This document shows positions 17,492 to 26,112 of a stretch of DNA of 64,000 bases, piece by piece. Position 1 is the first letter of the stretch, and each line of letters begins with the position of its first letter. Source of the DNA: CAZVRZ01 sp964629965 (lineage in GTDB: Bacteria > Chloroflexota > Anaerolineae > Anaerolineales > UBA4823); contig CAZVRZ010000004.1 of assembly GCA_964629965.1 (NCBI GenBank), positions 1 to 64,000 of the forward strand, written 5' to 3'. Below the pieces are notes generated by a model, which was not told where the DNA came from, did no database searches, and saw only the letters and a program-made list of their open reading frames with translations. Made by a program: the position numbers and the translations under genes.

Positions 17492-19062
17492 AGATGCTGC
17501 GCGTCATCTACCACTTGGTGCGCGCCGATTTCCTCGAGCGCGTCCGCCGCTACAGTTTCCTGATCATGCTCGGGTTGGTGGTCTGGCTGGGCTATCTCTC
17601 GGCCAGCGGGCAAATGCGCATGCGCGTGCCGCCCGACTACACCGGCGTGATCAACTCGGCCTGGGTCGGCGCGACGATGACCGTGACCGTCTCGCTGCTG
17701 CTGGGCTGGGTGGGCTTTTACATCGTCAAAGGCTCGGTCAGCCGCGACTACGAGACCGGCGTGGGGCAGATCATGGCAACCACGCCGCTCAGCCGCCCGC
17801 TGTACATGCTGGGCAAGTGGCTGAGCAACTTCGCCGTGCTGGGCATTGCGGTCGTCATCATGTTGATCGAGGGCATCCTGATGAACCTGCTGCTCGGCAC
17901 GCACGACCTCGACTTGCTGGCACTCGCCGCCCCGTTAGTGGTGATCGCTCTGCCCTGCGTGGCACTAATTGCCGCCTTCGCGGTGCTGTTCGAGAGCATT
18001 CATTGGCTGCGTGGCGGGCTGGGCAACGTGATCTATTTTTTCGTCTTCATGTTTGCGCTGATCTGGTCAGGCCAGATCGAAGACATCGGCACGCCGGGTA
18101 AGATCGCCAACCCCTATATTGATTTCACTGGCTGGCAGATTATCGGCGACAGCGTCTCACGTACGGCGCGGGCGATCTACCCCGACACAGCAGGCGGCTT
18201 CACTTTTTCGATCACCGACCTTGCCGCGCCGAATATTTTTACCTGGAATGGCATCGAATGGACGCCTGACATTTTCCTTTCGCGCGGCTTCTTCCTGTTG
18301 GTCGCGCTGGGGATTGTGCTGCTTTCGGCCCTTTTCTTTGACCGCTTCAACCCCTCGCGCCTGTCTGCCAAACGGAAAAAATCCGCCTCAGATTTTCCTC
18401 TGACGGCTCTCGTTTCAGAGCCAGTTGCCAGCCCCAACATCCATCTGACCCCGCTTCCCGCAGCCCGAACGCGTTTTCGCTTTGACGCGCTCTACTTCGC
18501 CGAACTGAAACTGCTGCTCAAAGGACAGCGCTGGTGGTGGTACGTGGTCGCCGCGGGACTGGTCATCGCCCAACTCGCCAATACCCCCGACGTGACGCAC
18601 ATTCTGCAGGTCGTCGCCTGGGTCTGGCCGATCCTGCTCCTGAGCGGCCTCGGCAGCCGCGAGTCATGCCACAATACCCGCGAGATGGTCTTCTCCGCCC
18701 CGCGCCCCGTGCTAACTCAACTCCCCGCTGCCTGGCTGGCCGCCTTCAGCATCATTACGCTGGCAGGTTCGGGCGCGCTGATTAAATTCCTGATATTGGG
18801 CGACGCCCACAGCATCCTCGCCTGGCTGGCCGGCGCAATGTTCGTTCCCTCGCTGGCGCTCGCATTGGGTGTGCTGACGGGTTCTGGCAAGGCTTTTGAG
18901 ATCGTCTACATGTTGTGGATGTACCTTATCTTGAATAATGTGACTGCCATCGACTTTCTCGGCATGACACCTGAAAGCCCGTGGCCGCTCTATCTCGGCC
19001 TATCACTAGTTTTAATGATTATTTCAAGCCTGGTTCGACAGTTTCAGTTGAAAACCAGATGA
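17488..19062 (+). CDS. ABC-2 type permease
   Basis: A 524-residue membrane protein, translationally coupled to the ATPase. Helices cluster in two blocks, about six in residues 1-300 and six in 340-524, with a basic stretch (RLSAKRKKSASD) between them, as in fused ABC-2 permeases. It begins YHLVRADFLERVRRYSFLIMLGLVVWLGY, the usual N-terminal amphipathic helix followed by a first membrane helix. It probably exports a lipid, peptide or drug; nothing in the sequence fixes the substrate. Confidence 0.85.
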   Translation: MKMLRVIYHLVRADFLERVRRYSFLIMLGLVVWLGYLSASGQMRMRVPPDYTGVINSAWVGATMTVTVSLLLGWVGFYIVKGSVSRDYETGVGQIMATTPLSRPLYMLGKWLSNFAVLGIAVVIMLIEGILMNLLLGTHDLDLLALAAPLVVIALPCVALIAAFAVLFESIHWLRGGLGNVIYFFVFMFALIWSGQIEDIGTPGKIANPYIDFTGWQIIGDSVSRTARAIYPDTAGGFTFSITDLAAPNIFTWNGIEWTPDIFLSRGFFLLVALGIVLLSALFFDRFNPSRLSAKRKKSASDFPLTALVSEPVASPNIHLTPLPAARTRFRFDALYFAELKLLLKGQRWWWYVVAAGLVIAQLANTPDVTHILQVVAWVWPILLLSGLGSRESCHNTREMVFSAPRPVLTQLPAAWLAAFSIITLAGSGALIKFLILGDAHSILAWLAGAMFVPSLALALGVLTGSGKAFEIVYMLWMYLILNNVTAIDFLGMTPESPWPLYLGLSLVLMIISSLVRQFQLKTR

Positions 19063-19077
19063 TCGAGGAATGCTAAT

Positions 19078-20031
19078 ATGCCCATCACACTTGTCCCATT
19101 TACCCGGGAACATCTTGATCCAGCCGTGGAATTATTTGCCCAAAGCTATCTTATGGAGCAAGCGGATAGCCCCTGCCTGCCTGATCGGGTACTGGATGAT
19201 CCGTCCGTAATCCAGGCTGCGCTGCAAACCAAACTTGACAATCCGAGTATCGCGGTGGTCGAACAAGGCCGGTTGCTGGCTTTCATGGTCACGGGTGCTC
19301 AATTCACATGGAAAGGGCAACGGGCAGCGATTGTTCCAGAGTATGGTCATGCTGCCATCGCAACCGGGAAACAGGCGCTGTATCAAAAAATGTATCAATC
19401 CTTGGCACAGGAATGGGTTAACCAGGGCTGCCATCTCCACCTGCTGGGCCACTTTGCGCATGATGCGCTCCTTCAAGAGATGCTCTATCAAATGGGATTT
19501 GGGGCGCTCGTTGCGGAACGGTTGCGCGACTGTTCTGCCGTTGCTACAGAGCAAGACCCATCCATCAAAATTGACCAAGAGGTCAGCAAACTGCTCACCC
19601 TGCACATCGAGCATATTCACTATTATCCCCATTCCCCGACTTTCCTCTCACGCTCGATAGATCGCCAATCTGCCCTGGCTGATCTGGAAGCACACGCACT
19701 GAGCGGGGATGTGTTTTTTGTTGCTTATGAACAAGATGAGCCATGTGCCTACCTGATCGCTGGGGAATCCACCCTCGGAGGAGAAGGTTTTCTCCTTCAG
19801 AAGACGAAGACAGCCCAGATCAAGTCTGCGTTCACACGGCCGGGAGCACATGGTCAAGGGATTGGAAAAGCCTTGTTGCAATGCGCCATTCACTGGTCAC
19901 AGCAAAAGGGTTATGAACGTATATTTGTCGAACATGAAACCGCAAATATCGCTGGAAGTCACTTCTGGAGCAAATATTTCGCTCCTTATCTTTATTATTC
20001 AATGCGCTACGTTGACAGCACTTTGTGTTGA
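19078..20031 (+). CDS. Two-domain GNAT acetyltransferase
   Basis: A 317-residue protein. The C-terminal half (about 170-300) is a GNAT domain with motif A TRPGAHGQGIGKALLQCAIHW and the following strand RIFVEHETANIAGSHFWSKYF. The N-terminal half is a degenerate GNAT repeat (VELFAQSYL ... YGHAAI) without a clear acetyl-CoA loop. Such tandem-GNAT proteins acetylate small molecules or carry one non-catalytic domain. It follows the ABC permease after 15 bases. Substrate unknown. Confidence 0.78.
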   Translation: MPITLVPFTREHLDPAVELFAQSYLMEQADSPCLPDRVLDDPSVIQAALQTKLDNPSIAVVEQGRLLAFMVTGAQFTWKGQRAAIVPEYGHAAIATGKQALYQKMYQSLAQEWVNQGCHLHLLGHFAHDALLQEMLYQMGFGALVAERLRDCSAVATEQDPSIKIDQEVSKLLTLHIEHIHYYPHSPTFLSRSIDRQSALADLEAHALSGDVFFVAYEQDEPCAYLIAGESTLGGEGFLLQKTKTAQIKSAFTRPGAHGQGIGKALLQCAIHWSQQKGYERIFVEHETANIAGSHFWSKYFAPYLYYSMRYVDSTLC

Positions 20032-20087
20032 TGGGCGCGAACTTTGGAAATGGATGCCAACTTGGCGTGCCTGCACCTGGGGCATGC

Positions 20088-20196
20088 TGAACATCCTGGT
20101 ATAAAACCACATTCCTTTTCTGAAAACCCCACACAAATGTGCGGGGCTTTTTTGTCTTATGCCGATTACACTGAAGGTGACACAAGGAGAAACGGT
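20088..20196 (+). repeat. Direct repeat (right copy): relic of regulator/small-protein junction
   Basis: Matches 12905-13013 from TGAACATCCTGG (end of a MalT-like gene) through ATAAAACCACAT, the terminator and ACAAGGAGAAACGGT. Here no regulator gene lies upstream and the small-protein gene does not follow: the sequence continues with CCGAGGCAAG instead of a start codon. I read it as the surviving joint of a third cassette whose coding parts are lost. Confidence 0.75.
20124..20153 (+). terminator. Rho-independent terminator within the relic repeat
   Basis: The same CCCCACACAAATGTGCGGGG stem as at 12941, followed by CTTTTTT. It now serves the GNAT gene that ends at 20031. Confidence 0.8.
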
Positions 20197-20262
20197 CCGA
20201 GGCAAGATCAGACCCTGTGTTCAAAATCAAGCTCAGAAGAAGATCTGAAAGGAAAAAATAAT

Positions 20263-21180
20263 ATGTCATTCAAAAAGTTCATCGCATCTGTCTTGCGCAT
20301 CGCTCTGGTCTTTGTTTTGGTCAGCGTATTTTATACGCTTGGTTCCAGTATCATGGTGGGCAAACTCCCCGCAGCCGAATCAGAACCCGGCCTGGTGTCT
20401 GATGTGACCGGCCTGCTGATCATCTGCCTGGTCGAGACCCTCACCATCTCGGCTCTGATCCTGACATCGCGCTGGGGCGGCCGGAAGCTGTTTTTGATGC
20501 TGCCCCTGGCCTACTATGGCGCGACCGCCTTTATGATGCAGATCGAGACCTGGTATTTCCTTTCCGATCTCACCGTGGGCCTAGACGTGCTCCCGCTGCT
20601 GTTTCTGATGCGTATCCCGCTCTGCTTCATTGCCATCCCGCTGGCCATCCTGATCCTGGGCAAAGGCAAAATACAAAAGGAGGACGCACCTACCTCAGCA
20701 TTGGTCATGCCCGTCACACAATGGATTTGGAAAGCTGCGCTCATCGCCGTGATTTATGTGATCCTTTACTGGAGCGCCGGCTACTTCATCGCATGGCAGA
20801 ACCCCGAACTGCGCGCTTTTTACGGCGCACCCGGCGAGATCGTGCCCTTTTGGAAGCATTCATTGGCAACTCTGCAAGACGGTTCCAACCTGTTCCCCTT
20901 CCAACTGCTGCGCGGACTGTTGTGGATGTTGTGCACCCTGCCGATCATCCGTGGTTCGAAAGTCAACGTCTGGTGGACCGCTTTGCTGGTCGGCGCGATG
21001 CTCAGCTTCCCGCAAAATATTGCCCACATCATCGCCAACCCGTTGATACCCATCGCCAGCGTGCGGCTGAGCCACCTGGTCGAAACCGCATCATCTACTT
21101 TCGTGTTTGGCTTGCTTGTAACCTGGCTGCTTCACCGCCAGCACAATTCTTTCAAAGATTTGTTCGGCCTGGAAGCCTGA
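20263..21180 (+). CDS. Uncharacterised multi-pass membrane protein
   Basis: A 305-residue protein starting at the ATG after GAAAGGAAAAAATAAT, with about seven to eight hydrophobic helices. No EExxxR or other CPBP signature is present, although it heads a run of CPBP proteins and may be a diverged relative. It lies 20 bases before the next start, on the same strand. Family not recognised. Confidence 0.6.
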   Translation: MSFKKFIASVLRIALVFVLVSVFYTLGSSIMVGKLPAAESEPGLVSDVTGLLIICLVETLTISALILTSRWGGRKLFLMLPLAYYGATAFMMQIETWYFLSDLTVGLDVLPLLFLMRIPLCFIAIPLAILILGKGKIQKEDAPTSALVMPVTQWIWKAALIAVIYVILYWSAGYFIAWQNPELRAFYGAPGEIVPFWKHSLATLQDGSNLFPFQLLRGLLWMLCTLPIIRGSKVNVWWTALLVGAMLSFPQNIAHIIANPLIPIASVRLSHLVETASSTFVFGLLVTWLLHRQHNSFKDLFGLEA

Positions 21181-21200
21181 GTTTTTCGGAGACCAACCCC

Positions 21201-22091
21201 ATGGAAACAGCCCTCCTCAAACAACGCGTCGCCCTTTACCTGGCAACCCTTTATGGTTTCCTGCTGCTGCTCTGGCTGGCTGCGCTTGCCCTGCCTGGCG
21301 CCTACACGGTACTGTGGAGCCTTTTCAGCGTGCTGCCCGTTCTGGCAACCATCCTGACAAGGGTCATCACCAAAGATAAGTCGCCGTGGCACCTCAAGCC
21401 GAATTTCCGTAAGAACTGGAAGACTTACTTGTTCGCGGCATGCCTGCCCGGCGTCGCCATCTTCCTCGGCGGACTGCTGTATTTCAGCCTCTTCCCGCAA
21501 GACCTGGACCTGACCGCCCGCAACCTGGTGGCCCAGTACGGCCAGTATGGGGCGCCCAAAACCATCCACTTCACGGTCCAGACGGTCATTCTGATCGGGC
21601 TGGCGTTCATCGTGCTTTCGCCGCTGGTTCTACCGGTTCACCTCTTTGCCCTCGGCGAGGAGATCGGCTGGCGCGGCTACCTGCTGCCCCTCCTGCTGAA
21701 ACTCACCAGCCCGCGCAAAGCCGTTCTGCTCCACGGCTTGCTGTGGGGGTTGGCGCACGCCCCGTTGATCTACTTCGGCTTCAACTATAGCTCAGACTAC
21801 TGGGGAGCGCCGCTCACTGGCATCTTGATGATGACCCTGGTTTGCGTTGTCCTCGGCACATGGTTGGCCTACGTCACCATCCAGGCCAATAGCATCCTGC
21901 CCGCAGTCCTCTTGCACGGCGCGTCGAACGTGATCGGTGAAATGGCAGCCTTCGTGTCCTTTCTGAGTGTCAGCCCGCTGCTGGGCCCCACACCCACCGG
22001 TCTGATCGGTATGAGTGGGCTGCTCATCGGTGCAGTGATCCTGCTCTGGAAAATGTCTGGAACGGCAAAAACCTGTCTCTCTCAGAATTAA
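21201..22091 (+). CDS. CPBP (Abi/Rce1-like) intramembrane protease
   Basis: A 296-residue membrane protein. The CPBP motifs are complete: EEIGWRGYLLPLL (EExxxR with R in WRG), then HGLLWGLAHAPL (second motif, FxxxH-like) and HGASN (third). About eight helices. I take the ATG at 21201 because the longer upstream frame overlaps the previous gene. CPBP enzymes are Rce1-like glutamate proteases; in bacteria some give bacteriocin self-immunity or process prenylated or membrane peptides. This is the first of four CPBP genes in 3 kb. Confidence 0.85.
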   Translation: METALLKQRVALYLATLYGFLLLLWLAALALPGAYTVLWSLFSVLPVLATILTRVITKDKSPWHLKPNFRKNWKTYLFAACLPGVAIFLGGLLYFSLFPQDLDLTARNLVAQYGQYGAPKTIHFTVQTVILIGLAFIVLSPLVLPVHLFALGEEIGWRGYLLPLLLKLTSPRKAVLLHGLLWGLAHAPLIYFGFNYSSDYWGAPLTGILMMTLVCVVLGTWLAYVTIQANSILPAVLLHGASNVIGEMAAFVSFLSVSPLLGPTPTGLIGMSGLLIGAVILLWKMSGTAKTCLSQN

Positions 22092-22114
22092 TGCATTTGG
22101 AAAAAGGAGACTCC

Positions 22115-22747
22115 ATGAAGAACAGATCCATCCTGCTCGAAACCATCCTCGTCACTGCTACCACCCTGTTGGGAATGTGGTTCCTTCCTGCGACCAAGAC
22201 TCTCTTTGCCTTGATTCCCGTCGCCTATCTGCTGATCGAGCGGAGCATGCGTAAACGCACCTGGAGCGATTTGGGTTTTATACGAAGCACCTTCTGGGCA
22301 GATTTGCGGGCGAACTGGGTTTTATTTGTCTTACTGGGGTTCGTGATCCAGCCAGTGACAGCGCTGTTCGCCAGGGCTTATTTTCCGGCCTACCTGGCGC
22401 ATGTCCAGGCAAGGCTGCCATTTGATGCCGGCATGAGCTGGGGCATGCTGCTGCCGCTCTTGGCCGTGTCTCTGTTGGGCGAAGAGATGACCTACCGTAC
22501 GTTGATCCAGGGGAGACTGGCGCCGTTTGTTGGCGTGCCGGCTGCGATAGGAATAGCCTCGCTCCTGTTTGGCCTGGCGCACTTTGCTCCAGGGCCGGCC
22601 TTTATTGTTGCCGCGGATGTTGGTTTGATCGTGATTGACTCGATCCTGTATGGTATGATTTTTGCCCGGCGCAACAACTTGTGGGTTGTGTGGCTGGCGC
22701 ACTTGTTGGGCGACATTTTCGGATTGCTCGTTTTGAGCCTGGTATAA
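22115..22747 (+). CDS. CPBP-family intramembrane protease
   Basis: A 210-residue, shorter CPBP protein, started at the ATG after AAAAAGGAGACTCC. Motifs: GEEMTYRTLIQGRL (EExxxR), LLFGLAHFAPG and AHLLGD. About six helices. The acidic pair and histidines needed for activity are present. Its neighbours (CPBP and GNAT genes on both sides, 10-25 base gaps) suggest one transcript. Confidence 0.8.
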   Translation: MKNRSILLETILVTATTLLGMWFLPATKTLFALIPVAYLLIERSMRKRTWSDLGFIRSTFWADLRANWVLFVLLGFVIQPVTALFARAYFPAYLAHVQARLPFDAGMSWGMLLPLLAVSLLGEEMTYRTLIQGRLAPFVGVPAAIGIASLLFGLAHFAPGPAFIVAADVGLIVIDSILYGMIFARRNNLWVVWLAHLLGDIFGLLVLSLV

Positions 22748-22759
22748 GGAGAAAAAAAG

Positions 22760-23230
22760 ATGGTTACATTGATCCCGATTGAACAGGATGATTTTGAGGC
22801 TTTCCTGGAGCACGAAATCGTTGAGTACGCCCAGGACAAGGTTAAGAGCGGTAACTGGCTGGCCGAAGAAGCGCTCGAAAAGTCACGCGCCGAATTTATG
22901 AGCCTGCTGCCAGATGGGCCGCGAACAAAAGACCAGTTTGTCTTTACTATTCTGGATGAACAAACCCATCAGAAGCTGGGTGTGCTGTGGGTGCAGATCA
23001 AGATGGATGAACCGCGCCGGCGCGCTTTTATATGCGACTTCGTCATCGAGCCGCAGTTCCGAGGCCAAGGCTTTGGCAAGCAGGCTTTGCAGGCGCTGGA
23101 TAAAAAGCTGGGCGAAATGAACGTAGAAAGCGTTAGCCTGCATGTCTTTGCGCATAACACCACGGCGATTGCCCTGTACGAAAAGATGGGGTATTCCGTG
23201 ACCAACCTGTATATGGGCAAAAAGATCTAA
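22760..23230 (+). CDS. GNAT N-acetyltransferase
   Basis: A 156-residue single-domain GNAT preceded by ATAAGGAGAAAAAAAG. Motif A is FVIEPQFRGQGFGKQALQALDKKL, followed by SVSLHVFAHNTTAIALYEKMGY, the canonical RimI-like pattern. The acceptor is unknown. It sits between two CPBP genes. Confidence 0.88.
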   Translation: MVTLIPIEQDDFEAFLEHEIVEYAQDKVKSGNWLAEEALEKSRAEFMSLLPDGPRTKDQFVFTILDEQTHQKLGVLWVQIKMDEPRRRAFICDFVIEPQFRGQGFGKQALQALDKKLGEMNVESVSLHVFAHNTTAIALYEKMGYSVTNLYMGKKI

Positions 23231-23244
23231 CGAAAGGATCCAAT

Positions 23245-24144
23245 ATGAATCGCAAGTCGCTAATCACCTTCCTGTTCATTGCCTTTGGCGGCGCCTGGAT
23301 TTTATTCTGCCTGCCGCTGGCTTTCAAAAACGCCCCTGAAACCTACACCCTCACCATGCAAATCTTCTTTGCGCTGGCCATGTGGGCGCCAGGCCTGGGC
23401 GCGATCATCGCCACCCGCGTGGTCGAAAAACAGCCCGTCATTAAAACCTTGCGCCTGAACACACTTGGAGCAAAACGTTACTATCTGGCAGCCTGGTTCC
23501 TTCCTCCCCTGATTACGTTTGCCACAATCGGCGCAAGCATCCTGCTGGGGACAGGTTCCTTTGACCCCAATTTCACCTTTGTTCGTGAATCCGTGGCCAA
23601 CCTTCCGGCGCAGACCACCTTGCCCCCAGTTGAGATTTTAGTCTTAGCACAGACTGCCTTTGCCCTGGTGCTGGCCCCGTTCATCAACCTGCTCTTTGCC
23701 ATGGGTGAAGAATTGGGCTGGCGCGGCTTCCTGTTGCCCAAGCTCATGCCGCTCGGTCAATGGAAGGCCATTTTGCTCAGCGGTCTGATCTGGGGTGTCT
23801 GGCACGCTCCTACCACTCTGTTGTATGGCTATAACTTCCCACAGCACCCCTACCTGGGGGTTTTCGTAGGGCTGGTGGGTTTCACCCTGCTGGGAACCCT
23901 GCTCTCCTGGCTTGCCCTGAAGACACGCAGCCCCTGGGCGCCTGCGCTTGGTCACGGCGCGTTCAACGCGGTGGCCGGCCTGATCTTCTTCTTCCTGCAA
24001 CCCGGTTTTGATACCGCCCTGGCTGGTTCCCCGATTGGCCTGGCCGGCTGGATCCCAATCGGATTGATTATCATCGGATTAGCTGCGCTGAAACAGCTAC
24101 CGGTTGCCGGCTACGACACGCTGAACAAGAATACATCGCTATGA
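23245..24144 (+). CDS. CPBP-family intramembrane protease
   Basis: A 299-residue membrane protein with complete CPBP motifs: GEELGWRGFLLPKL near residue 152, SGLIWGVWHAPTTL near 178 and HGAFNAVAG near 235. About eight helices. Most similar in layout to the protein at 21201. The stop overlaps the next CPBP start by four bases. Confidence 0.87.
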   Translation: MNRKSLITFLFIAFGGAWILFCLPLAFKNAPETYTLTMQIFFALAMWAPGLGAIIATRVVEKQPVIKTLRLNTLGAKRYYLAAWFLPPLITFATIGASILLGTGSFDPNFTFVRESVANLPAQTTLPPVEILVLAQTAFALVLAPFINLLFAMGEELGWRGFLLPKLMPLGQWKAILLSGLIWGVWHAPTTLLYGYNFPQHPYLGVFVGLVGFTLLGTLLSWLALKTRSPWAPALGHGAFNAVAGLIFFFLQPGFDTALAGSPIGLAGWIPIGLIIIGLAALKQLPVAGYDTLNKNTSL

Positions 24145-24842
24145 GTTTTCGTGCGACGGTTGCTTATCATCTCTTGCCAGGGGTTGTTATCCTCGCTGGC
24201 TATGTTCTCATCACGCCTTTCTTACGCAACGCGGGTTTACCCTCGGCGATGGGCATTTCCCTGGCTGTTCTATTGGTGCTGGTTCCATTGGAGTTGGGTA
24301 TCCTGTACTGGCAAGGGAAAAAACGCAATGGTAGATTCTCTAGATGGGATCATCCTCAATCGCGAAAAAACACCCCCGGCTCGCTTTGCCTGGCTGACAC
24401 TTGCCGCGCTGGTGGGGGCAGTGTTGTGTTTTGCCGTGTTCAGTCCCCTGGATAAGGCTCTGCTGACCCTGTTTACCTGGCTGCCCGGTTGGTTTTTCAT
24501 TACCGAGGATTTGAGCATTTACAGCAAAACCAGCCAGTTCATCAACTGGCTGGGGATTTTTCTCCTCACCGGTATTTTGGGACCGTATGTGGAGGAACTT
24601 TATTTTCGCGGTTTCTTACTCCCGCGCCTGTCCTGGATGAAAAATGGGCGCCAGTGGTGGCTGCCTTTTTATTCGCCTTCTATCATTTCTGGTCTCCCTG
24701 GCAGTTGATCACCCGTTTTCTGGCGGTTCTGCCGCTGGTTTACATTGTAAACCGGGAACGGAACTTACACATCGGCGTGGCAATACACTGGTTATTAAAC
24801 ACCGTGGGTAGTCTTGAACTCCTGATAGCGATTTTTAGGTAA
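24141..24842 (+). pseudogene. CPBP-family protease gene with two frameshifts
   Basis: The N-terminal helices read in one frame (MSFRATVAYHLLPGVVILAG ... YWQGKKRNGRFS), shift near 24335-24345 to a second frame (DGIILNREKTPPARFAWLTLA ... GPYVEELYFRGFLLPRLSW) and shift again at an A-run near 24641-24645 to a third (WAPVVAAFLFAFYHFW ... HIGVAIHWLLNTVGS). Joined, they make a normal CPBP protein of about 230 residues with EExYFRGxLL, FAFYHF and HWLLN motifs. Both shifts are single-base indels, the second in a homopolymer. It overlaps the previous gene by four bases, so the ancestral gene was part of the operon. Real decay and sequence error are both possible. Confidence 0.8.
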
Positions 24843-24858
24843 GATTAAGAAGGCACAC

Positions 24859-25452
24859 ATGAATGTTACTGCGTTTTACCAGCAACTCCCCTTGCTCAAA
24901 ACCCCACGCCTGCTTCTTCGGGAACTCCGCAAGGAAGATGACAGAGATTATTTCGCTTTCGCCAGCGACCCACAGGTAACACGGTACTTACGCTGGGGGC
25001 CGCACGCATCCCTGGACGAAACCCAAGCCTACATGGATAGTGTGCTGGCTGGATACCGGAGCGGCACTGATGGGCCATGGGGAATCGAGTTGGCGCAGGA
25101 ACATAGATTGATCGGCGCCATTCACTTGATGGAAATTGACACCCACCATTTGAAGTCCGATATTGGAGTTGTGTTGCACCCCCAATATTGGGGGCAGGGG
25201 TTAGGCCGCGAAGCGCTGCAGGCAGTACTCGCCTTATGCTTTACCGATTTAGGGCTGCAACGCATTCAGGGTCTGGCAATCACAGGCAATGCTTCTGCCT
25301 GCCGCATGCTGGTAAAGTGTGGGATGAAGCATGAGGGCGTTTTACGGCATTATGCGCTGCAAAAAGGCCAATGGTGTGATTTTGAGTCGTATTCCATCCT
25401 CCGAAGTGAATTTCGCCCAATACATCCAAGCGTTACAATTGAATCAGTTTGA
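24859..25452 (+). CDS. GNAT acetyltransferase, RimJ/RimL type
   Basis: A 197-residue protein of the RimJ/RimL group: LLKTPRLLLRELRKEDDRDYFAFASDPQVTRYL at the N-terminus, VLHPQYWGQGLGREALQAVLALCF as motif A and NASACRMLVKCGMKHEGVLR as motif B. These acetylate protein N-termini or antibiotics such as in self-resistance. The start follows ATTAAGAAGG. The C-terminal residues after RSEF are extra. Confidence 0.85.
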   Translation: MNVTAFYQQLPLLKTPRLLLRELRKEDDRDYFAFASDPQVTRYLRWGPHASLDETQAYMDSVLAGYRSGTDGPWGIELAQEHRLIGAIHLMEIDTHHLKSDIGVVLHPQYWGQGLGREALQAVLALCFTDLGLQRIQGLAITGNASACRMLVKCGMKHEGVLRHYALQKGQWCDFESYSILRSEFRPIHPSVTIESV

Positions 25453-25462
25453 GGATCTGGCA

Positions 25463-26110
25463 ATGAAAATAGTATGTATCTCTGCCTCTAACATAGGACC
25501 AGCGCGGGAACACAGCGCCTCCACCCGAGCTTGTGAGCTGATCCGGGATTTGGCGCAAGCCGAAGGTGATGCCCAGGTCACGATCCTGCCCCTGATTGAT
25601 TATGAGATGAAACCCTGCCGGATGTGCGGCAAATGCATCGAAGCCGGGCAGTGCGTGCGTGATACTGCCTTTAACCAGATCTATCAGCACCTGGCCGAGG
25701 CCGACGCAGTTTTTGTGGTTTGCCCACACTACGCCCCCCTGCCCTCCAAGCTGATGATGCTCCTGGAAAAGCTGGAGGAGATTTGTTATCTGAACTGGTG
25801 CCAGGATCAAGAGTATCATACGATCGTTCACCAAAAACCGATTGGCCTGGTGGCGCACGGCGGCCAGACAGCAAAAGCTGCCCCCTATTATAAGACGGCT
25901 TTGCTCGACCCGCTGGCTCTGGCTTTTGCCTCTGTGCAGATGAAAGTGGTTGGCGCCGGTGAGCAGTGGCCCAACGGGGTGGCTTTTGGTGTGAAGAGTC
26001 TCAGCCTTGCCCCAGGGACGGTTTTTGTGACCATTGAGCACGATTGGGACGATATTCGCGGCAGCCTGGCGCCACTAGTGAAGAACGTGTTGGCGCAAAT
26101 CGAGCCATAA
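25463..26110 (+). CDS. Flavodoxin-fold NAD(P)H-dependent FMN reductase-like protein
   Basis: A 215-residue soluble protein, started at the ATG after GAGGATCTGGCA. The N-terminal strand and loop MKIVCISASNIGPAREHSASTRACELIRDL is the FMN phosphate-binding loop. CRMCGKCIEAGQC gives the cluster of cysteines found in iron-sulfur-flavoprotein-like and multimeric flavodoxin reductases. AVFVVCPHYAPLPSKLMMLLEKLE is the second FMN contact. It therefore probably reduces quinones or other acceptors. Three bases separate its stop from the next start. Confidence 0.75.
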   Translation: MKIVCISASNIGPAREHSASTRACELIRDLAQAEGDAQVTILPLIDYEMKPCRMCGKCIEAGQCVRDTAFNQIYQHLAEADAVFVVCPHYAPLPSKLMMLLEKLEEICYLNWCQDQEYHTIVHQKPIGLVAHGGQTAKAAPYYKTALLDPLALAFASVQMKVVGAGEQWPNGVAFGVKSLSLAPGTVFVTIEHDWDDIRGSLAPLVKNVLAQIEP

Positions 26111-26112
26111 CC

